This document shows positions 13,634 to 22,389 of a stretch of DNA of 48,005 nucleotides, piece by piece. Positions within the stretch are counted from its first letter, which is position 1. Each line of letters opens with the position of its first letter. A program made the translations under genes and the position numbers. The stretch comes from Clostridia bacterium (GTDB lineage Bacteria; Bacillota; Clostridia; Oscillospirales; CAG-272). Location: assembly GCA_017467165.1 (NCBI GenBank), contig JAFTST010000016.1, positions 1-48,005 on the forward strand, in the 5' to 3' direction. The notes under the pieces were generated by a model that did no database searches, had not been told where the DNA came from, and saw only the letters and a list, made by a program, of their open reading frames with translations.

Positions 13634-14284
13634 TTAAGCTTTTTTAATAAAATTGGTATATACCTTCTTTTCCTTTTCGGGTGTGCCGTATTTCTCAGCG
13701 CCGAGCTTGATTGACTTGATAAGAAACGCCATATTTCTTCCTAGCATACGCATAGTGTGCATTCCCTCGAGGTCGCGCTCTGCATCCTCTGCATCGGAGC
13801 CGTGCACCTGATTCCAATAGTATGATGATGCTATTGGCATACCGCTGATGGTGAAGTACTTGTTAAGCACGTCAAAGCTCGCGGTACAGCCGCCTCTGCG
13901 AGCAACCACGACCGACGCGCCAACCTTCATAGATTTGTCAAATCGAGAGCTGTAGAAAAGCCTGTCGCACAGAGAAAGAAAGCTACCGTTTGGCGAGGCA
14001 TAATATACCGGAGAGGCGAGCACGATACCGTCTGCCGCTCTCAGCTTTTCAGCCAATTCATTAACTACATCGTCTATAACGCATCTGCCGAGCTTAGAGC
14101 AGGCGAAGCAGCCTCTGCAACCGGGAATATCAAGACCCGCGATGCTGACAACCTCAACCTCCATTCCACTCTCCGAAAGCGAGCCGCGAAGCTCCTCCAG
14201 AGCTCTCATAGTAGTTCCGTTTCTGTGTGGGCTTCCCGAAATAACAAGAACCCTTCCATATTTTGTACACTCGTTTTCAGTCAT
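13634..14284 (-). CDS. Iron-sulfur flavoprotein / NADPH-dependent FMN reductase family
   Basis: The 216-residue protein has a flavodoxin-like fold with the FMN phosphate loop SGSPHRNGTT (residues 17-26) and SPVYYASPNG further on. A compact cysteine motif C56-x2-C59-x2-C62-x5-C68 (CRGCFACSKLGRC) matches the spacing of iron-sulfur flavoproteins (Isf), which carry FMN plus a [4Fe-4S] cluster and reduce O2/peroxide or other acceptors in anaerobes. The physiological acceptor is unknown. A GGAGG lies 5 nt before the ATG, and the promoter is at 14311-14339. Confidence 0.85.
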   Translation of the reverse strand: MTENECTKYGRVLVISGSPHRNGTTMRALEELRGSLSESGMEVEVVSIAGLDIPGCRGCFACSKLGRCVIDDVVNELAEKLRAADGIVLASPVYYASPNGSFLSLCDRLFYSSRFDKSMKVGASVVVARRGGCTASFDVLNKYFTISGMPIASSYYWNQVHGSDAEDAERDLEGMHTMRMLGRNMAFLIKSIKLGAEKYGTPEKEKKVYTNFIKKA

Positions 14285-14310
14285 ATCTGCCTCCGCTTCG
14301 TTTTTATTTC

Positions 14311-14339
14311 ATTATATATCCACTATGAGAAAAATGCAA
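14311..14339 (-). promoter_or_regulatory. Promoter of the iron-sulfur flavoprotein gene
   Basis: Reading leftward: TTGCAT (14339-14334), a 17-nt spacer and TATAAT (14316-14311). It is divergent from the promoter at 14532-14560. Between the two I see no gene or repeat. Confidence 0.82.
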
Positions 14340-14531
14340 CATCTTTTTGGTGGGCGTTGAAGATATATAGAATAGAGTGCCGAATGAAAACCGCACCCCG
14401 TGTGAAGTTATGTTGTGAATTGTGGCGAAAAATGTAAATTTAAGTATACTTATTTTCGGGACTGTTTTTTTCTTTGACAAAATCGGGCTTCTCTCTCGCG
14501 CACGAATTTTTACAAATTTATCCGCGCGCCC

Positions 14532-14560
14532 TTGATTAAACATTTAAACTATGGTATAAT
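14532..14560 (+). promoter_or_regulatory. Promoter of the MutS-like-pantothenate kinase genes
   Basis: TTGATT (14532-14537), a 17-nt spacer and TATAAT (14555-14560), about 50 nt before ATG 14615. Confidence 0.8.
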
Positions 14561-14614
14561 CTATTTGGAAAAGTATGCGCGCTGAGGCGCGTGAGTAATA
14601 TTTTGAGGAAGTAT

Positions 14615-16222
14615 ATGGAAAAACTTAATTTCAGTCTGCTCTATCCGAGCGAGCAGTCACAGCTTTATCACGAGAACCCATCCAACAGACCCGATATATC
14701 GGGCGCTGTGTGCGACGAGCTTGGGCTTACGGAGATTTTCGGGCTTCGCTCATCAGCGGTTGAGGATTTTTTCACGTCTGATAAAGAGGTTATTGAATAC
14801 AGGCAGAGGACGCTGAGGGATCTTTTGGAGCTTCCTGAGCTTCTAGAAACTCTGGCGAAAATTCATCCTATCCTCGACGATATCAAGGAGCTCAGACGCC
14901 TTGACAGCGACGGTGTCGGGTCTGCTGATTCATATCTATACAGCATAACCGAGATTGAGCTGTACGTGTCCTGCCTTGAGACGATGCGCTCAGGCTTCGC
15001 GGAGGTTAAGGACAGGATAAGGGGAGATGCTTTTATTCGTCTTTCTGAATTCGTTACCGAGCTTACCGAGTCGGAATACTATGTCGAGCTCAACAAAAGC
15101 CTCTCGCAGCTCAGCGAGCGTGTGCACGAGGTCAAGAGCATAACCGTCGGAGTCAACCTTGACGCCCAGCTTCGCCCCGAATCCGCGGGAGTTATTTCTA
15201 TCAACTCAGAGCGCTTCAAATCAGGCAAGGTGCTTGACAAAATTCTGAGGCTCTCCTTTAAGAACGATGCCTTCACCACCATATCCGAGCTCGCACCGTT
15301 CTGCAAGGGGCAGAGCGAAAACAAGAAGGAGGCGCTTATCGGAGCCTTCAATTCTGCTATCGAAGAGGTCTTTCGCTCCTCTGTGCGCGGCTGGCGGGGT
15401 ATAGTTGCCGACTACGTTATTGAAAACACCGATTTTCTTCTCAGACTGCTTCCCGAGATTGAATTTGTGACAAGGAGTGCTGAGCTTATTTCCGCTCTTT
15501 CAAAAAGAGAGGGTTGCGAGCTCGTATATCCCACGGTAGCTCCCATGGAGGAAAAGGCGTTTTCCGCTACCGCTCTCTATAATCCGAGGGTTGCGCTTGC
15601 CATTGACGACGAGATAGTGACCAACGATTTCTCATTTGACGACAGAGCCCGCATATACGTGCTTTCGGGACCCAACAGGGGCGGAAAATCTGTTATTACC
15701 GTTGCCGTCGGAGCGGCGCAGGCTATGTGTCAGCTCGGATTGCCCGTGCCTGCGGTGGAGGCTCGCATCTCGCCTGTGTCGGGAATATTCACTCATTTTC
15801 CCGAGGGAGCTGACGATACCATCGACAAGGGCAGGCTTGGTGAGGAGTGCGCGAGACTGAGAGAAATATTTGATGCGACCGACTCTGATTCTATGGTGCT
15901 TCTTGACGAATCTCTCTCGTCGACAGGCGCGTACGAGGCATCATACATAGCCTCCGAGATACTGACCGCGCTCGCTGTTATAGGCTGTCGCGGCATATTC
16001 TCGACCCACCTGCACGAGCTCGCCGCAGCTGTGCCCGAAATTAACACGCGTTCTCTTGAGCGCGGGGGAGTGTGCGTTGATACGCTCGTCGCGGGAATTG
16101 AGGAGGGCAAGCGCTCCTTCAGAATACACAGGGCGAAGCCCGACGGAAAGTCCTACGCCAGAGATATAGCTGAAAAATACGGACTATCCCTTGACACCCT
16201 TATCGGAGGTGAAAACGAATGA
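14615..16222 (+). CDS. Short MutS-family ATPase without mismatch-recognition domain
   Basis: The 535-residue protein has a helical lever-like region (residues ~40-330) and the MutS ATPase domain: Walker A GPNRGGKS (352-359), Walker B MVLLDESLSSTG (Asp431/Glu432) and STHLHEL. It lacks the N-terminal mismatch-binding domain of MutS and the Smr nuclease domain of MutS2, so canonical mismatch repair is unlikely. It belongs with the short MutS-like proteins of Clostridia whose role is unknown. I chose ATG 14615 because GAGGAAG precedes it by 5 nt, whereas GTG 14591 has no clear site. It overlaps the next gene by 4 nt (ATGA). Confidence 0.85.
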   Translation: MEKLNFSLLYPSEQSQLYHENPSNRPDISGAVCDELGLTEIFGLRSSAVEDFFTSDKEVIEYRQRTLRDLLELPELLETLAKIHPILDDIKELRRLDSDGVGSADSYLYSITEIELYVSCLETMRSGFAEVKDRIRGDAFIRLSEFVTELTESEYYVELNKSLSQLSERVHEVKSITVGVNLDAQLRPESAGVISINSERFKSGKVLDKILRLSFKNDAFTTISELAPFCKGQSENKKEALIGAFNSAIEEVFRSSVRGWRGIVADYVIENTDFLLRLLPEIEFVTRSAELISALSKREGCELVYPTVAPMEEKAFSATALYNPRVALAIDDEIVTNDFSFDDRARIYVLSGPNRGGKSVITVAVGAAQAMCQLGLPVPAVEARISPVSGIFTHFPEGADDTIDKGRLGEECARLREIFDATDSDSMVLLDESLSSTGAYEASYIASEILTALAVIGCRGIFSTHLHELAAAVPEINTRSLERGGVCVDTLVAGIEEGKRSFRIHRAKPDGKSYARDIAEKYGLSLDTLIGGENE

Positions 16223-17064
16223 GCATAGTAATCGGAATTGATATAGGCGGAAGCACCACGAAAATAGTGGGATTTCGCGAGCTGGATGGCAGACGCGAAA
16301 TGATACCGCCGCAGTTTATAACAGCCACAGACCCCGTTACCGCGACCTACGGCGCCTTCGGTAAATTCACCGACGAGAACGGCATCAATATCGAAAGTAT
16401 TGATAAAATTTATATGACGGGCGTTGGCGCATCCTTCATTAAACGAAACCTGTACGGCATAGAATGTATCAGAGTGCCGGAATTCAACTGTATCGGCAGC
16501 GGCGGACTCTATCTGTCGGGGCTTGAGCATACGCTCGTTGTCAGTATGGGAACGGGTACGGCTCTTGTCAATGCTGAAAGAGCGGGGAAAATGGAATACC
16601 TCGGCGGCACGGGAGTCGGCGGCGGAACGCTCGTCGGACTGTCAAAGCTCCTTATCGGAGCTGAGAGTGTTGACCACATCGCGGAGCTCGCAGAGGGCGG
16701 AAGCCTTGCCAATATCGACCTGAGAATCGCTGATATGATGGCTTCGGATGCGATAAGCGAGCTGTCGCGAGAGATGACCGCGTCAAACTTCGGAAACGTC
16801 TCGGAGCTTGCCGAAAAGGGTGACGTATCGCTCGGAATAATGAACCTTGTGTTCGAAACGGTTGCTATGGTAGCCGTCTTCGCGGCGAGGGGCTGTGGGG
16901 TGGAGAAAATTATTTTGACGGGAAATCTCACACGCATCCCCTATTGTAAGGAAAAATTCGATGAAATCAACGGTATGGGATACGGCGTTGAATTCATAAT
17001 TCCGGAGCATTCGCAGTATTCCACCGTTATAGGCTGTGCCCTTGGCGGCAGTCTTAATAAGTAA
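16219..17064 (+). CDS. coaW: Type II pantothenate kinase
   Basis: The 281-residue ASKHA-fold kinase has the phosphate-1 loop GIDIGGSTTKIV (residues 6-17), SMGTGTALVN and the type II-specific GGTGVGGGTLVGLSKLL. The same pattern is seen in Staphylococcus aureus CoaW. It phosphorylates pantothenate, the first step of coenzyme A synthesis, and type II enzymes are not strongly feedback-inhibited by CoA. It overlaps the MutS-like gene by ATGA and is translationally coupled to it, with no known functional link. About 60 nt of gap separates it from the CBS gene. Confidence 0.88.
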   Translation: MSIVIGIDIGGSTTKIVGFRELDGRREMIPPQFITATDPVTATYGAFGKFTDENGINIESIDKIYMTGVGASFIKRNLYGIECIRVPEFNCIGSGGLYLSGLEHTLVVSMGTGTALVNAERAGKMEYLGGTGVGGGTLVGLSKLLIGAESVDHIAELAEGGSLANIDLRIADMMASDAISELSREMTASNFGNVSELAEKGDVSLGIMNLVFETVAMVAVFAARGCGVEKIILTGNLTRIPYCKEKFDEINGMGYGVEFIIPEHSQYSTVIGCALGGSLNK

Positions 17065-17124
17065 AGTATTATTTTCATTTCAAGGATAGCAAGACACTCC
17101 CAAAAAACATATGAGAGGTAACCT

Positions 17125-17553
17125 ATGAATATCCTTCGCTTCATGATTCCAAAGAGCCTGTCGGTGCACATATCGAGCGATAGCACAGTCAGACAGGCGG
17201 TTGAGAAAATGCGCTACCACAGATATGCGGCTCTCCCCGTGCTTGACTCAGAGGGGAGATACGTTGGAACGGTGAGAAACGACGAGATTCTCGATTTGTT
17301 ATTCGACGGCAAGCTTGCCAAAAGGGGCGCTGAGAAAATTTCGGTGCTTGAAGTGCTTGACGAGGACAGCTCAAGACCGCTTCTTCATAGCGCGAGCTTC
17401 GAGGAGCTGTTCGAGAGAGTCAGGGAGCACAACTTCGTACCCGTGGTGGATGACAGAGGATGCTTTATCGGCATTATCCTTCGCCGCGAGGTGATGAATT
17501 TCCTGTGGAGTAAATATAAGAAGAACAATAATAATACGACCACTGTGGGTTGA
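17125..17553 (+). CDS. Two-CBS-domain protein
   Basis: The 142-residue soluble protein consists of two CBS motifs: residues ~7-55 (MIPKSLSVHISSDSTVRQAVEKM, then RYAALPVLDSEGRYVGTV) and ~70-130 (ASFEELFERV, then FVPVVDDRGCFIGIILRREV). CBS pairs bind adenosyl ligands such as AMP, ATP or SAM and usually regulate a partner. No partner domain is fused. An Asn-rich tail (KKNNNNTTT) ends the protein. It lies 24 nt before the tail-anchored protein gene and may be co-transcribed with it. The ligand is unknown. Confidence 0.85.
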   Translation: MNILRFMIPKSLSVHISSDSTVRQAVEKMRYHRYAALPVLDSEGRYVGTVRNDEILDLLFDGKLAKRGAEKISVLEVLDEDSSRPLLHSASFEELFERVREHNFVPVVDDRGCFIGIILRREVMNFLWSKYKKNNNNTTTVG

Positions 17554-17577
17554 TAACCTGCAAGAAAGGTGTACACG

Positions 17578-20115
17578 ATGGACGATGAGAAGATTGTTAC
17601 AGGCGAGCCTGAAACCATAGCAGAAGAAATTGTACCCGAAGCCCAGGCGCCAGAAAGCGATGTCCCGGCAGAAGCTGCAACTGATGGAAAGCACGATACC
17701 CCTGCCGAAGAAAATATCTCAGATAAGCTGAGAAGGGCGGGCGAGATAATATCGAGAGCCAGCGTCGAGGCTGAGCATCAGAGAAGGAAAAGGGAAAAAG
17801 AGGCTCCCGGTGCTGAATTTGATGAAGAAAAACAAAGAGAGGCTGAGAAGGCTCGCATTGAAAAAGAGCTCTCCATGATAGAGAGCGCCGCTGAGCAGCG
17901 CCGCGCGGCTATGGAATATGCCGAGGGCTACAGAGCAAGGCTCAGAGAGGAAAGAGAAAACAACCCGGCGGCAAGAAAGCGTGAGGAGCAAAGACAGAGA
18001 CAAATCAGCGAGCAGAACGACGCGCGCGCCAAAGAAATCGCCGATAGCATAGAGCGCGAGCGCGAGGAGGCGGAGGAGCGCAGCCGCAGAAGAGACAGCG
18101 TTTTGTCCAGAGCGGTCGGCGCTGTTGAGTCCGCTAATGAAAGCGTCATTGCCAGAGAGGCGAGGATACAGGAAAGCTGTGCCGCCGACGTTGCCGAGCC
18201 CGCAACCGAGCCTGACATTGTTCCCGATGTGCAGCCCGAGCCCGTGGCAGAGGATATAGACTATACTATAAATATCGAGAGCAACGCTTCTGAGCGCGAC
18301 CTTCTGGTTATGGACGGCGTTACCGTCGCAAGCATTCCCACAGGTGCCCACGCTATTCCGACGGTGCCCGTACCAGAGCAGGCTCCCAAGGAGCAGATAC
18401 CCGAGCCCGAGGTGTTCTACGATTATAGCGAGGACGAGCCCCTCAGCACCGTCAAGCCAAAAGTGACAGGAGGCGTCAGCTGGGAAAACCAGCCGATAAG
18501 ACAAAGGAAAAACGCCGACAAGCAGACAGAGACGTCCGTCACAGAGTCGGATTATTTCACCGATGACGCTTCTGCCGAGTACGGCGAGGTTGGAAAAACC
18601 GCTGAACGCACGGATAGAGCCTACGGGGAATATTCCTCTATGGTGGGCGGAGTTGACGCGCCCGTCGGTGACTTTGATTTCGATGCCGCTACGAGAAAAA
18701 CGCCCCAAAGAGACAGGCTTGACGAGGAAAGGGAGCTTCTGCTCCACGCAGAGAGCGCGCCAAGGGTCGAGTTTGAAGTCAGAGAAAAGGACGGAGAGCT
18801 TGACATAACTCCGAAATATCCCGATCCTACGGGAGAACAGCTTTCCGCAAGGGAGATAAAGAGAAGAGAAAGAGAGGCTAAGGAAAACGAGGAAAAGGCT
18901 CTTCTCGAATTTGAAAGGCTTTCAAGAGTAACTGCGGAAAAGAAGGAAAAGAACTCCGGAAAAAAGGTCGAGAGCAGAGATGAGCGTGCTCTGCGAGAGT
19001 ATGAGAGCCGTATGGATGAGCGCGCCGAGGAGCAGAGGCGCAAGAGTGAGCTCGAGGCGGCGGCGCAGGCGAAAAAGCAGGCTAAGGCGGATGCTCAGCA
19101 GCAGGCACAGATAGAGGCTCAGCTCGAGGCAGAAAGGGAGGCTAAGAAGGCTGAGGAAACAGAAAAGCCCACTCCCGTGTCGAGCAAAACGCAGTCAAAG
19201 CCTGCTCAAAAGCCGAAGAGCACCTACGATAAATCCGCTCTTGTAGCAACGAAGAAGCGGCAGATAAAGAACGATATTCTTTTCATAGAGCACAGGGTAT
19301 ATGACGAAATCCGTTCTATGCAGCTTGATGCTAAGAAAAATGAGTTCAGCTTCGTTTCTCGTGTTGATTCGCAGAGCGCTAAGAAGGAAAAGCAGAAGAT
19401 TGACAGAAGCCTGCTTGACGCCAAGGAGCGCTTGAAGCTCGCGAAGAAATACGAGACCAAGGATAACGACAGATACTACGAGCTCGTTGTTGCCGATATA
19501 TCCAAGGTGAAAATATCACGCCGCTCCGACAGAGACGAGGTCAGAAAATATCGCGAGCAGCTCGTGGAGCTTCTTCGCCGCCGTGACAAGCTCAATATTG
19601 AGCTTATAGGTCTGTACGGTATTTCCACCGACGGAAAGAATAAGAGCAAGAACGCGCAGGGCAGGTTCAACGCCGAGCTCAACGGACGCCGCGCCGCATA
19701 CAAAAAGCAGATTCCGAAAATGAAGCGCCTCGATAAATATCGCGTAGGCTTCGATGACAAGAAGAAGCTTTGTACCCTGATGGACGAGCGCACCGAGATG
19801 ATGGCAAGGCTCGCCTGCATTAACTACATTTTCAAGAAGGAAAAGCCGAAAAAGGACGCCAAGCGCGAGCTCTCCCGCGAGAGAAAGAAAATCAAGCGCG
19901 GACTCGCTGTCAACGAGCGGGACTACAATAGACTTGAGGACAGAATACTGAGGCGCGCGTCCAGAAATAACAGCTCGAAGAAAGCTATGATAATTGGCTG
20001 GGTAGTGATTCTGTTGCTAGTTGCGGCAGGTGTCGGCGTATACTTGTGCTGGGATTTGATATGGCCACACATACAAGGCTTTATTCAGTCCATCAAGGAC
20101 TCCATGAGCAAGTAA
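17578..20115 (+). CDS. Large charged coiled-coil protein with a C-terminal membrane anchor
   Basis: I do not recognise this 845-residue protein. It starts with an acidic, Pro-rich region (to about residue 35). Very Glu/Arg/Lys-rich helical stretches follow (~50-200 and ~410-560), with a low-complexity acidic/Pro linker between them. A basic helical domain covers ~560-795, and a single transmembrane helix near the C-terminus (~803-829, MIIGWVVILLLVAAGVGVY) is followed by a short tail. There is no signal peptide, so the bulk should be cytoplasmic and tail-anchored. ATG 17578 is preferred; a GTG three codons earlier is the only alternative nearby. A 75-residue charged protein follows 18 nt downstream. 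A scaffold or envelope-linked role is possible but unproven. Confidence 0.8.
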   Translation: MDDEKIVTGEPETIAEEIVPEAQAPESDVPAEAATDGKHDTPAEENISDKLRRAGEIISRASVEAEHQRRKREKEAPGAEFDEEKQREAEKARIEKELSMIESAAEQRRAAMEYAEGYRARLREERENNPAARKREEQRQRQISEQNDARAKEIADSIEREREEAEERSRRRDSVLSRAVGAVESANESVIAREARIQESCAADVAEPATEPDIVPDVQPEPVAEDIDYTINIESNASERDLLVMDGVTVASIPTGAHAIPTVPVPEQAPKEQIPEPEVFYDYSEDEPLSTVKPKVTGGVSWENQPIRQRKNADKQTETSVTESDYFTDDASAEYGEVGKTAERTDRAYGEYSSMVGGVDAPVGDFDFDAATRKTPQRDRLDEERELLLHAESAPRVEFEVREKDGELDITPKYPDPTGEQLSAREIKRREREAKENEEKALLEFERLSRVTAEKKEKNSGKKVESRDERALREYESRMDERAEEQRRKSELEAAAQAKKQAKADAQQQAQIEAQLEAEREAKKAEETEKPTPVSSKTQSKPAQKPKSTYDKSALVATKKRQIKNDILFIEHRVYDEIRSMQLDAKKNEFSFVSRVDSQSAKKEKQKIDRSLLDAKERLKLAKKYETKDNDRYYELVVADISKVKISRRSDRDEVRKYREQLVELLRRRDKLNIELIGLYGISTDGKNKSKNAQGRFNAELNGRRAAYKKQIPKMKRLDKYRVGFDDKKKLCTLMDERTEMMARLACINYIFKKEKPKKDAKRELSRERKKIKRGLAVNERDYNRLEDRILRRASRNNSSKKAMIIGWVVILLLVAAGVGVYLCWDLIWPHIQGFIQSIKDSMSK

Positions 20116-20133
20116 CGGTGGCAGGGAGGTATT

Positions 20134-20361
20134 ATGGCATTATTTGATAAAAGCAAGTCCCTCGATAACAAGGAGCTTTCCGAGTTGACCGAGGAGCAGA
20201 GAAGACAGAAAATAGAGGCAGTCGAGCTCGAGAGAGAGGACGTGGTATTTCAGCTTGAGGAGCTGATGCAGAAGCTCTCCAAGGCCACTAAGCGCCGCCA
20301 TCTCAGGAAGAGAAAATATAAGCTCGGACAGTCGCCAAACGACTTCAGCTCTAACAGTTAA
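20134..20361 (+). CDS. Small charged coiled-coil protein, unknown function
   Basis: The 75-residue protein is hydrophilic and helical. An acidic half (LTEEQRRQKIEAVELEREDV) is followed by a very basic stretch (KATKRRHLRKRKYKLG) and a polar tail. I know no family for it. It has a good GGGAGG ribosome binding site and lies 18 nt after the tail-anchored protein gene with similar composition, so the two are probably translated from one message and may work together (inference). Confidence 0.65.
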   Translation: MALFDKSKSLDNKELSELTEEQRRQKIEAVELEREDVVFQLEELMQKLSKATKRRHLRKRKYKLGQSPNDFSSNS

Positions 20362-20402
20362 GATGAAAAATCAAAATATTTTAATAAATTTTCTATAAAT
20401 AC

Positions 20403-20430
20403 TTGATTTTTCAGAAATATCTGTTATAAT
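20403..20430 (+). promoter_or_regulatory. Promoter of the rimP-nusA-infB operon
   Basis: TTGATT (20403-20408), a 16-nt spacer and TATAAT (20425-20430). Confidence 0.75.
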
Positions 20431-20454
20431 AGGTACTGTGAATAATGAGAAAAG

Positions 20455-20484
20455 GAGAGTGACCCGACGGGCCACTCTCTGTTT
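20455..20484 (+). terminator. Leader hairpin (possible NusA-dependent attenuator) of the nusA operon
   Basis: GAGAGTG (20455-20461) pairs with CACTCTC (20473-20479), with an inner CCC-GAC-GGG, followed by TGTTTT. It lies between the operon promoter and the rimP start codon. In Bacillus subtilis the corresponding operon has been reported to be autoregulated by NusA-dependent termination in its leader, so this hairpin is a candidate for the same control (inference). Confidence 0.65.
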
Positions 20485-20516
20485 TATGTAAAGCTTTATG
20501 CGGAAAGGGAGAGGCT

Positions 20517-20978
20517 ATGAAGAAAAATGTAAGGGATACGGTCAGAGAGGCTATTGAGCCTACGGTAACCGAGCTTGGCTACAGGATATGGGACGTCACC
20601 TACTCCAAGATAGGAGCTGACTACCATCTTGAAATCACCATTGACAAGGACGGCGGCATCAATATTGACGACTGCGAGCGCGTTCACCGCGCCATAGACC
20701 CCATTCTTGATGAGTGCGACCCCATTGAGGGCTTCTATTATCTTGAGGTTTCTTCCCCCGGAATAGAGAGGGAGCTCAGAACCGAGGAGCACATTCTTTC
20801 CTCGCTTGGTGTTGCGGTTGAGGCGAGGCTCTTCGTCGCGAGGGACGGAAGCAAGAGCGTTGTCGGCGAGCTTGTCGGCTACAGCGACGGCGTCGTCACT
20901 ATAAAGGACGCCGACAGAGAGATCTCGATACCGAAGAACGAGATATCCAAGCTGTCCACTGTATATACAGAGGACTGA
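20517..20978 (+). CDS. rimP: Ribosome maturation factor RimP
   Basis: The 153-residue protein shows the RimP signatures YRIWDVTYSKIGADYHLEITID and SSPGIERELRTEEHI. RimP helps assemble the 30S ribosomal subunit. Length is typical. It is the first gene of the conserved rimP-nusA-ylxR-ylxQ-infB operon, and GGGAGAGG precedes its ATG. The 86-nt gap to nusA contains ATAACC/GGTTAT (21018-21023/21045-21050), which can form a hairpin just before the nusA start. Confidence 0.95.
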   Translation: MKKNVRDTVREAIEPTVTELGYRIWDVTYSKIGADYHLEITIDKDGGINIDDCERVHRAIDPILDECDPIEGFYYLEVSSPGIERELRTEEHILSSLGVAVEARLFVARDGSKSVVGELVGYSDGVVTIKDADREISIPKNEISKLSTVYTED

Positions 20979-21064
20979 AAACACTTAATTTGTTAATAAA
21001 AAATAATATAGAAAGGAATAACCGAGTGAGCGTGTGCGTCGCGAGGTTATGGTAAGATGGAAAA

Positions 21065-22096
21065 ATGAACGCGGAGCTTTTCACAGCCCTTGACCTTCTG
21101 GAGAAGGAAAGCGGCATATCAAAGGAGTATATGCTTGGCAAGATTGAGGAGGCGCTCGCCAATGCATGCAAGAAGGAAGTAGGCCCCACAGCTCTTATCA
21201 GGGTGCATCTTGACCCGGTTAAGTGCGATATGAAGGTTTATCAGCAGCGCAGGGTTGTTCCCGACGGAGAGGTTGTAGATCCCATCTGCGAGATTTCTCT
21301 GTCCGACGCGAAGGCGCTCAGCCGTCGAAACAAGCTCGGCGGTATGGTTGAAACCGAGCTAAAAACCAAGAATTTCCGCCGTTTCTCAGCTCAGACGGGT
21401 AGCCAGATGATAATTCAGGCAATCCGTACCGCAGAGCGCGAGAAGCAGACCAAGGAATATGAGGATAAGCGCGAGGAGATTATTACCGCTGTCGTTGACA
21501 AGGTCGATATGATAAGCGGCAACCTCATTCTCGATACCGGCACAGGCTACGCCACTCTTCTCAAGTCGGAGCAGATTCCCGGCGAGGTCCACGACGTGGG
21601 CGACAGAATCAAGGTGTTCATCTCCGAGGTCAAGACGGGAGAGACCCGCGGCCCCATCGTCACTCTTTCGAGAACGCACCCCAACTTCGTCAAGAGACTT
21701 TTCGAGCTTGAGATTCCCGAGATACAGGACGGCACCATTCTTGTCAAGGGCGTTGCACGCGAGGCAGGAAGCAGAACCAAGATAGCGGTATGGTCCACCG
21801 ACGAGAACGTTGATCCCGTAGGCTCCTGTATCGGTAGGAACGGTATGAGAATCAACGCTATTCTCGACGAGCTCTCAGGCGAGAGAATAGATATTATCAG
21901 ATACAGCGAAAGCATTGAGGAGTACGTAGCGGAGGCTCTCTCTCCTGCAAGGGTTATCTCGGTCGTTATGGACGGCGAGCGCTCCTGCAGAGTTACCGTT
22001 GCTCCCGATCAGCTCTCCCTTGCCATCGGTAAGGAGGGACAGAACGCCAAGCTTGTCGCAAGGCTCACCGGCTGTAAGATAGATATAAAGGCATAA
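21065..22096 (+). CDS. nusA: Transcription termination/antitermination factor NusA
   Basis: The 343-residue protein has the N-terminal RNA-polymerase-binding domain (MNAELFTALDLLEKESGISKE), an S1 domain (~130-200) and two KH domains with the signatures VDPVGSCIGRNGMRIN and LAIGKEGQNAKLVARLTG. It lacks the C-terminal acidic repeats of proteobacterial NusA, as is usual in Firmicutes. It modulates pausing, termination and antitermination. Its stop codon overlaps the ylxR start codon (TAATG). Confidence 0.97.
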   Translation: MNAELFTALDLLEKESGISKEYMLGKIEEALANACKKEVGPTALIRVHLDPVKCDMKVYQQRRVVPDGEVVDPICEISLSDAKALSRRNKLGGMVETELKTKNFRRFSAQTGSQMIIQAIRTAEREKQTKEYEDKREEIITAVVDKVDMISGNLILDTGTGYATLLKSEQIPGEVHDVGDRIKVFISEVKTGETRGPIVTLSRTHPNFVKRLFELEIPEIQDGTILVKGVAREAGSRTKIAVWSTDENVDPVGSCIGRNGMRINAILDELSGERIDIIRYSESIEEYVAEALSPARVISVVMDGERSCRVTVAPDQLSLAIGKEGQNAKLVARLTGCKIDIKA

Positions 22097-22389
22097 TGGC
22101 AGAGAAACAACAGAACAATGCCGTACGCAAGCTCCCCGTTCGTCGATGCTCGGGCTGCGGAGAGCATTTTCCGAAGAATCAGCTTATCCGCGTGTTGAGG
22201 ACTCCGGAAGGAGAAATAGTCCTTGACCTGACGGGAAAGCGGTCGGGACGCGGCGCATATCTTTGCAAGAATGCGCGCTGCTTCAAAAAGGCGAGAAAGT
22301 CAAAGAGAATTGACGCCTCCCTTGAGGTTACAGTTCCCGAGGAAGTGTACGACAGAATGGAAGAAGAAATATCCCGTGCTGAGCAATAA
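22096..22389 (+). CDS. ylxR: YlxR/RnpM family RNA-binding protein
   Basis: The 97-residue protein has the YlxR fold signatures RRCSGCGEHFPKNQLIRVLR and KRSGRGAYLC. Members bind RNA; the Bacillus protein has been linked to RNase P regulation and is also called RnpM. The start codon shares a base with the nusA stop. The C-terminal end overlaps the start of ylxQ by 14 nt, which is consistent with translational coupling in this operon. Confidence 0.9.
   Translation: MAEKQQNNAVRKLPVRRCSGCGEHFPKNQLIRVLRTPEGEIVLDLTGKRSGRGAYLCKNARCFKKARKSKRIDASLEVTVPEEVYDRMEEEISRAEQ

Noticed and set aside
17719-18747. A 342-codon open frame on the minus strand
   Set aside because: It is antisense to the charged tail-anchored protein gene; its Leu/Ser-rich sequence is the mirror of Glu/Arg-rich codons.
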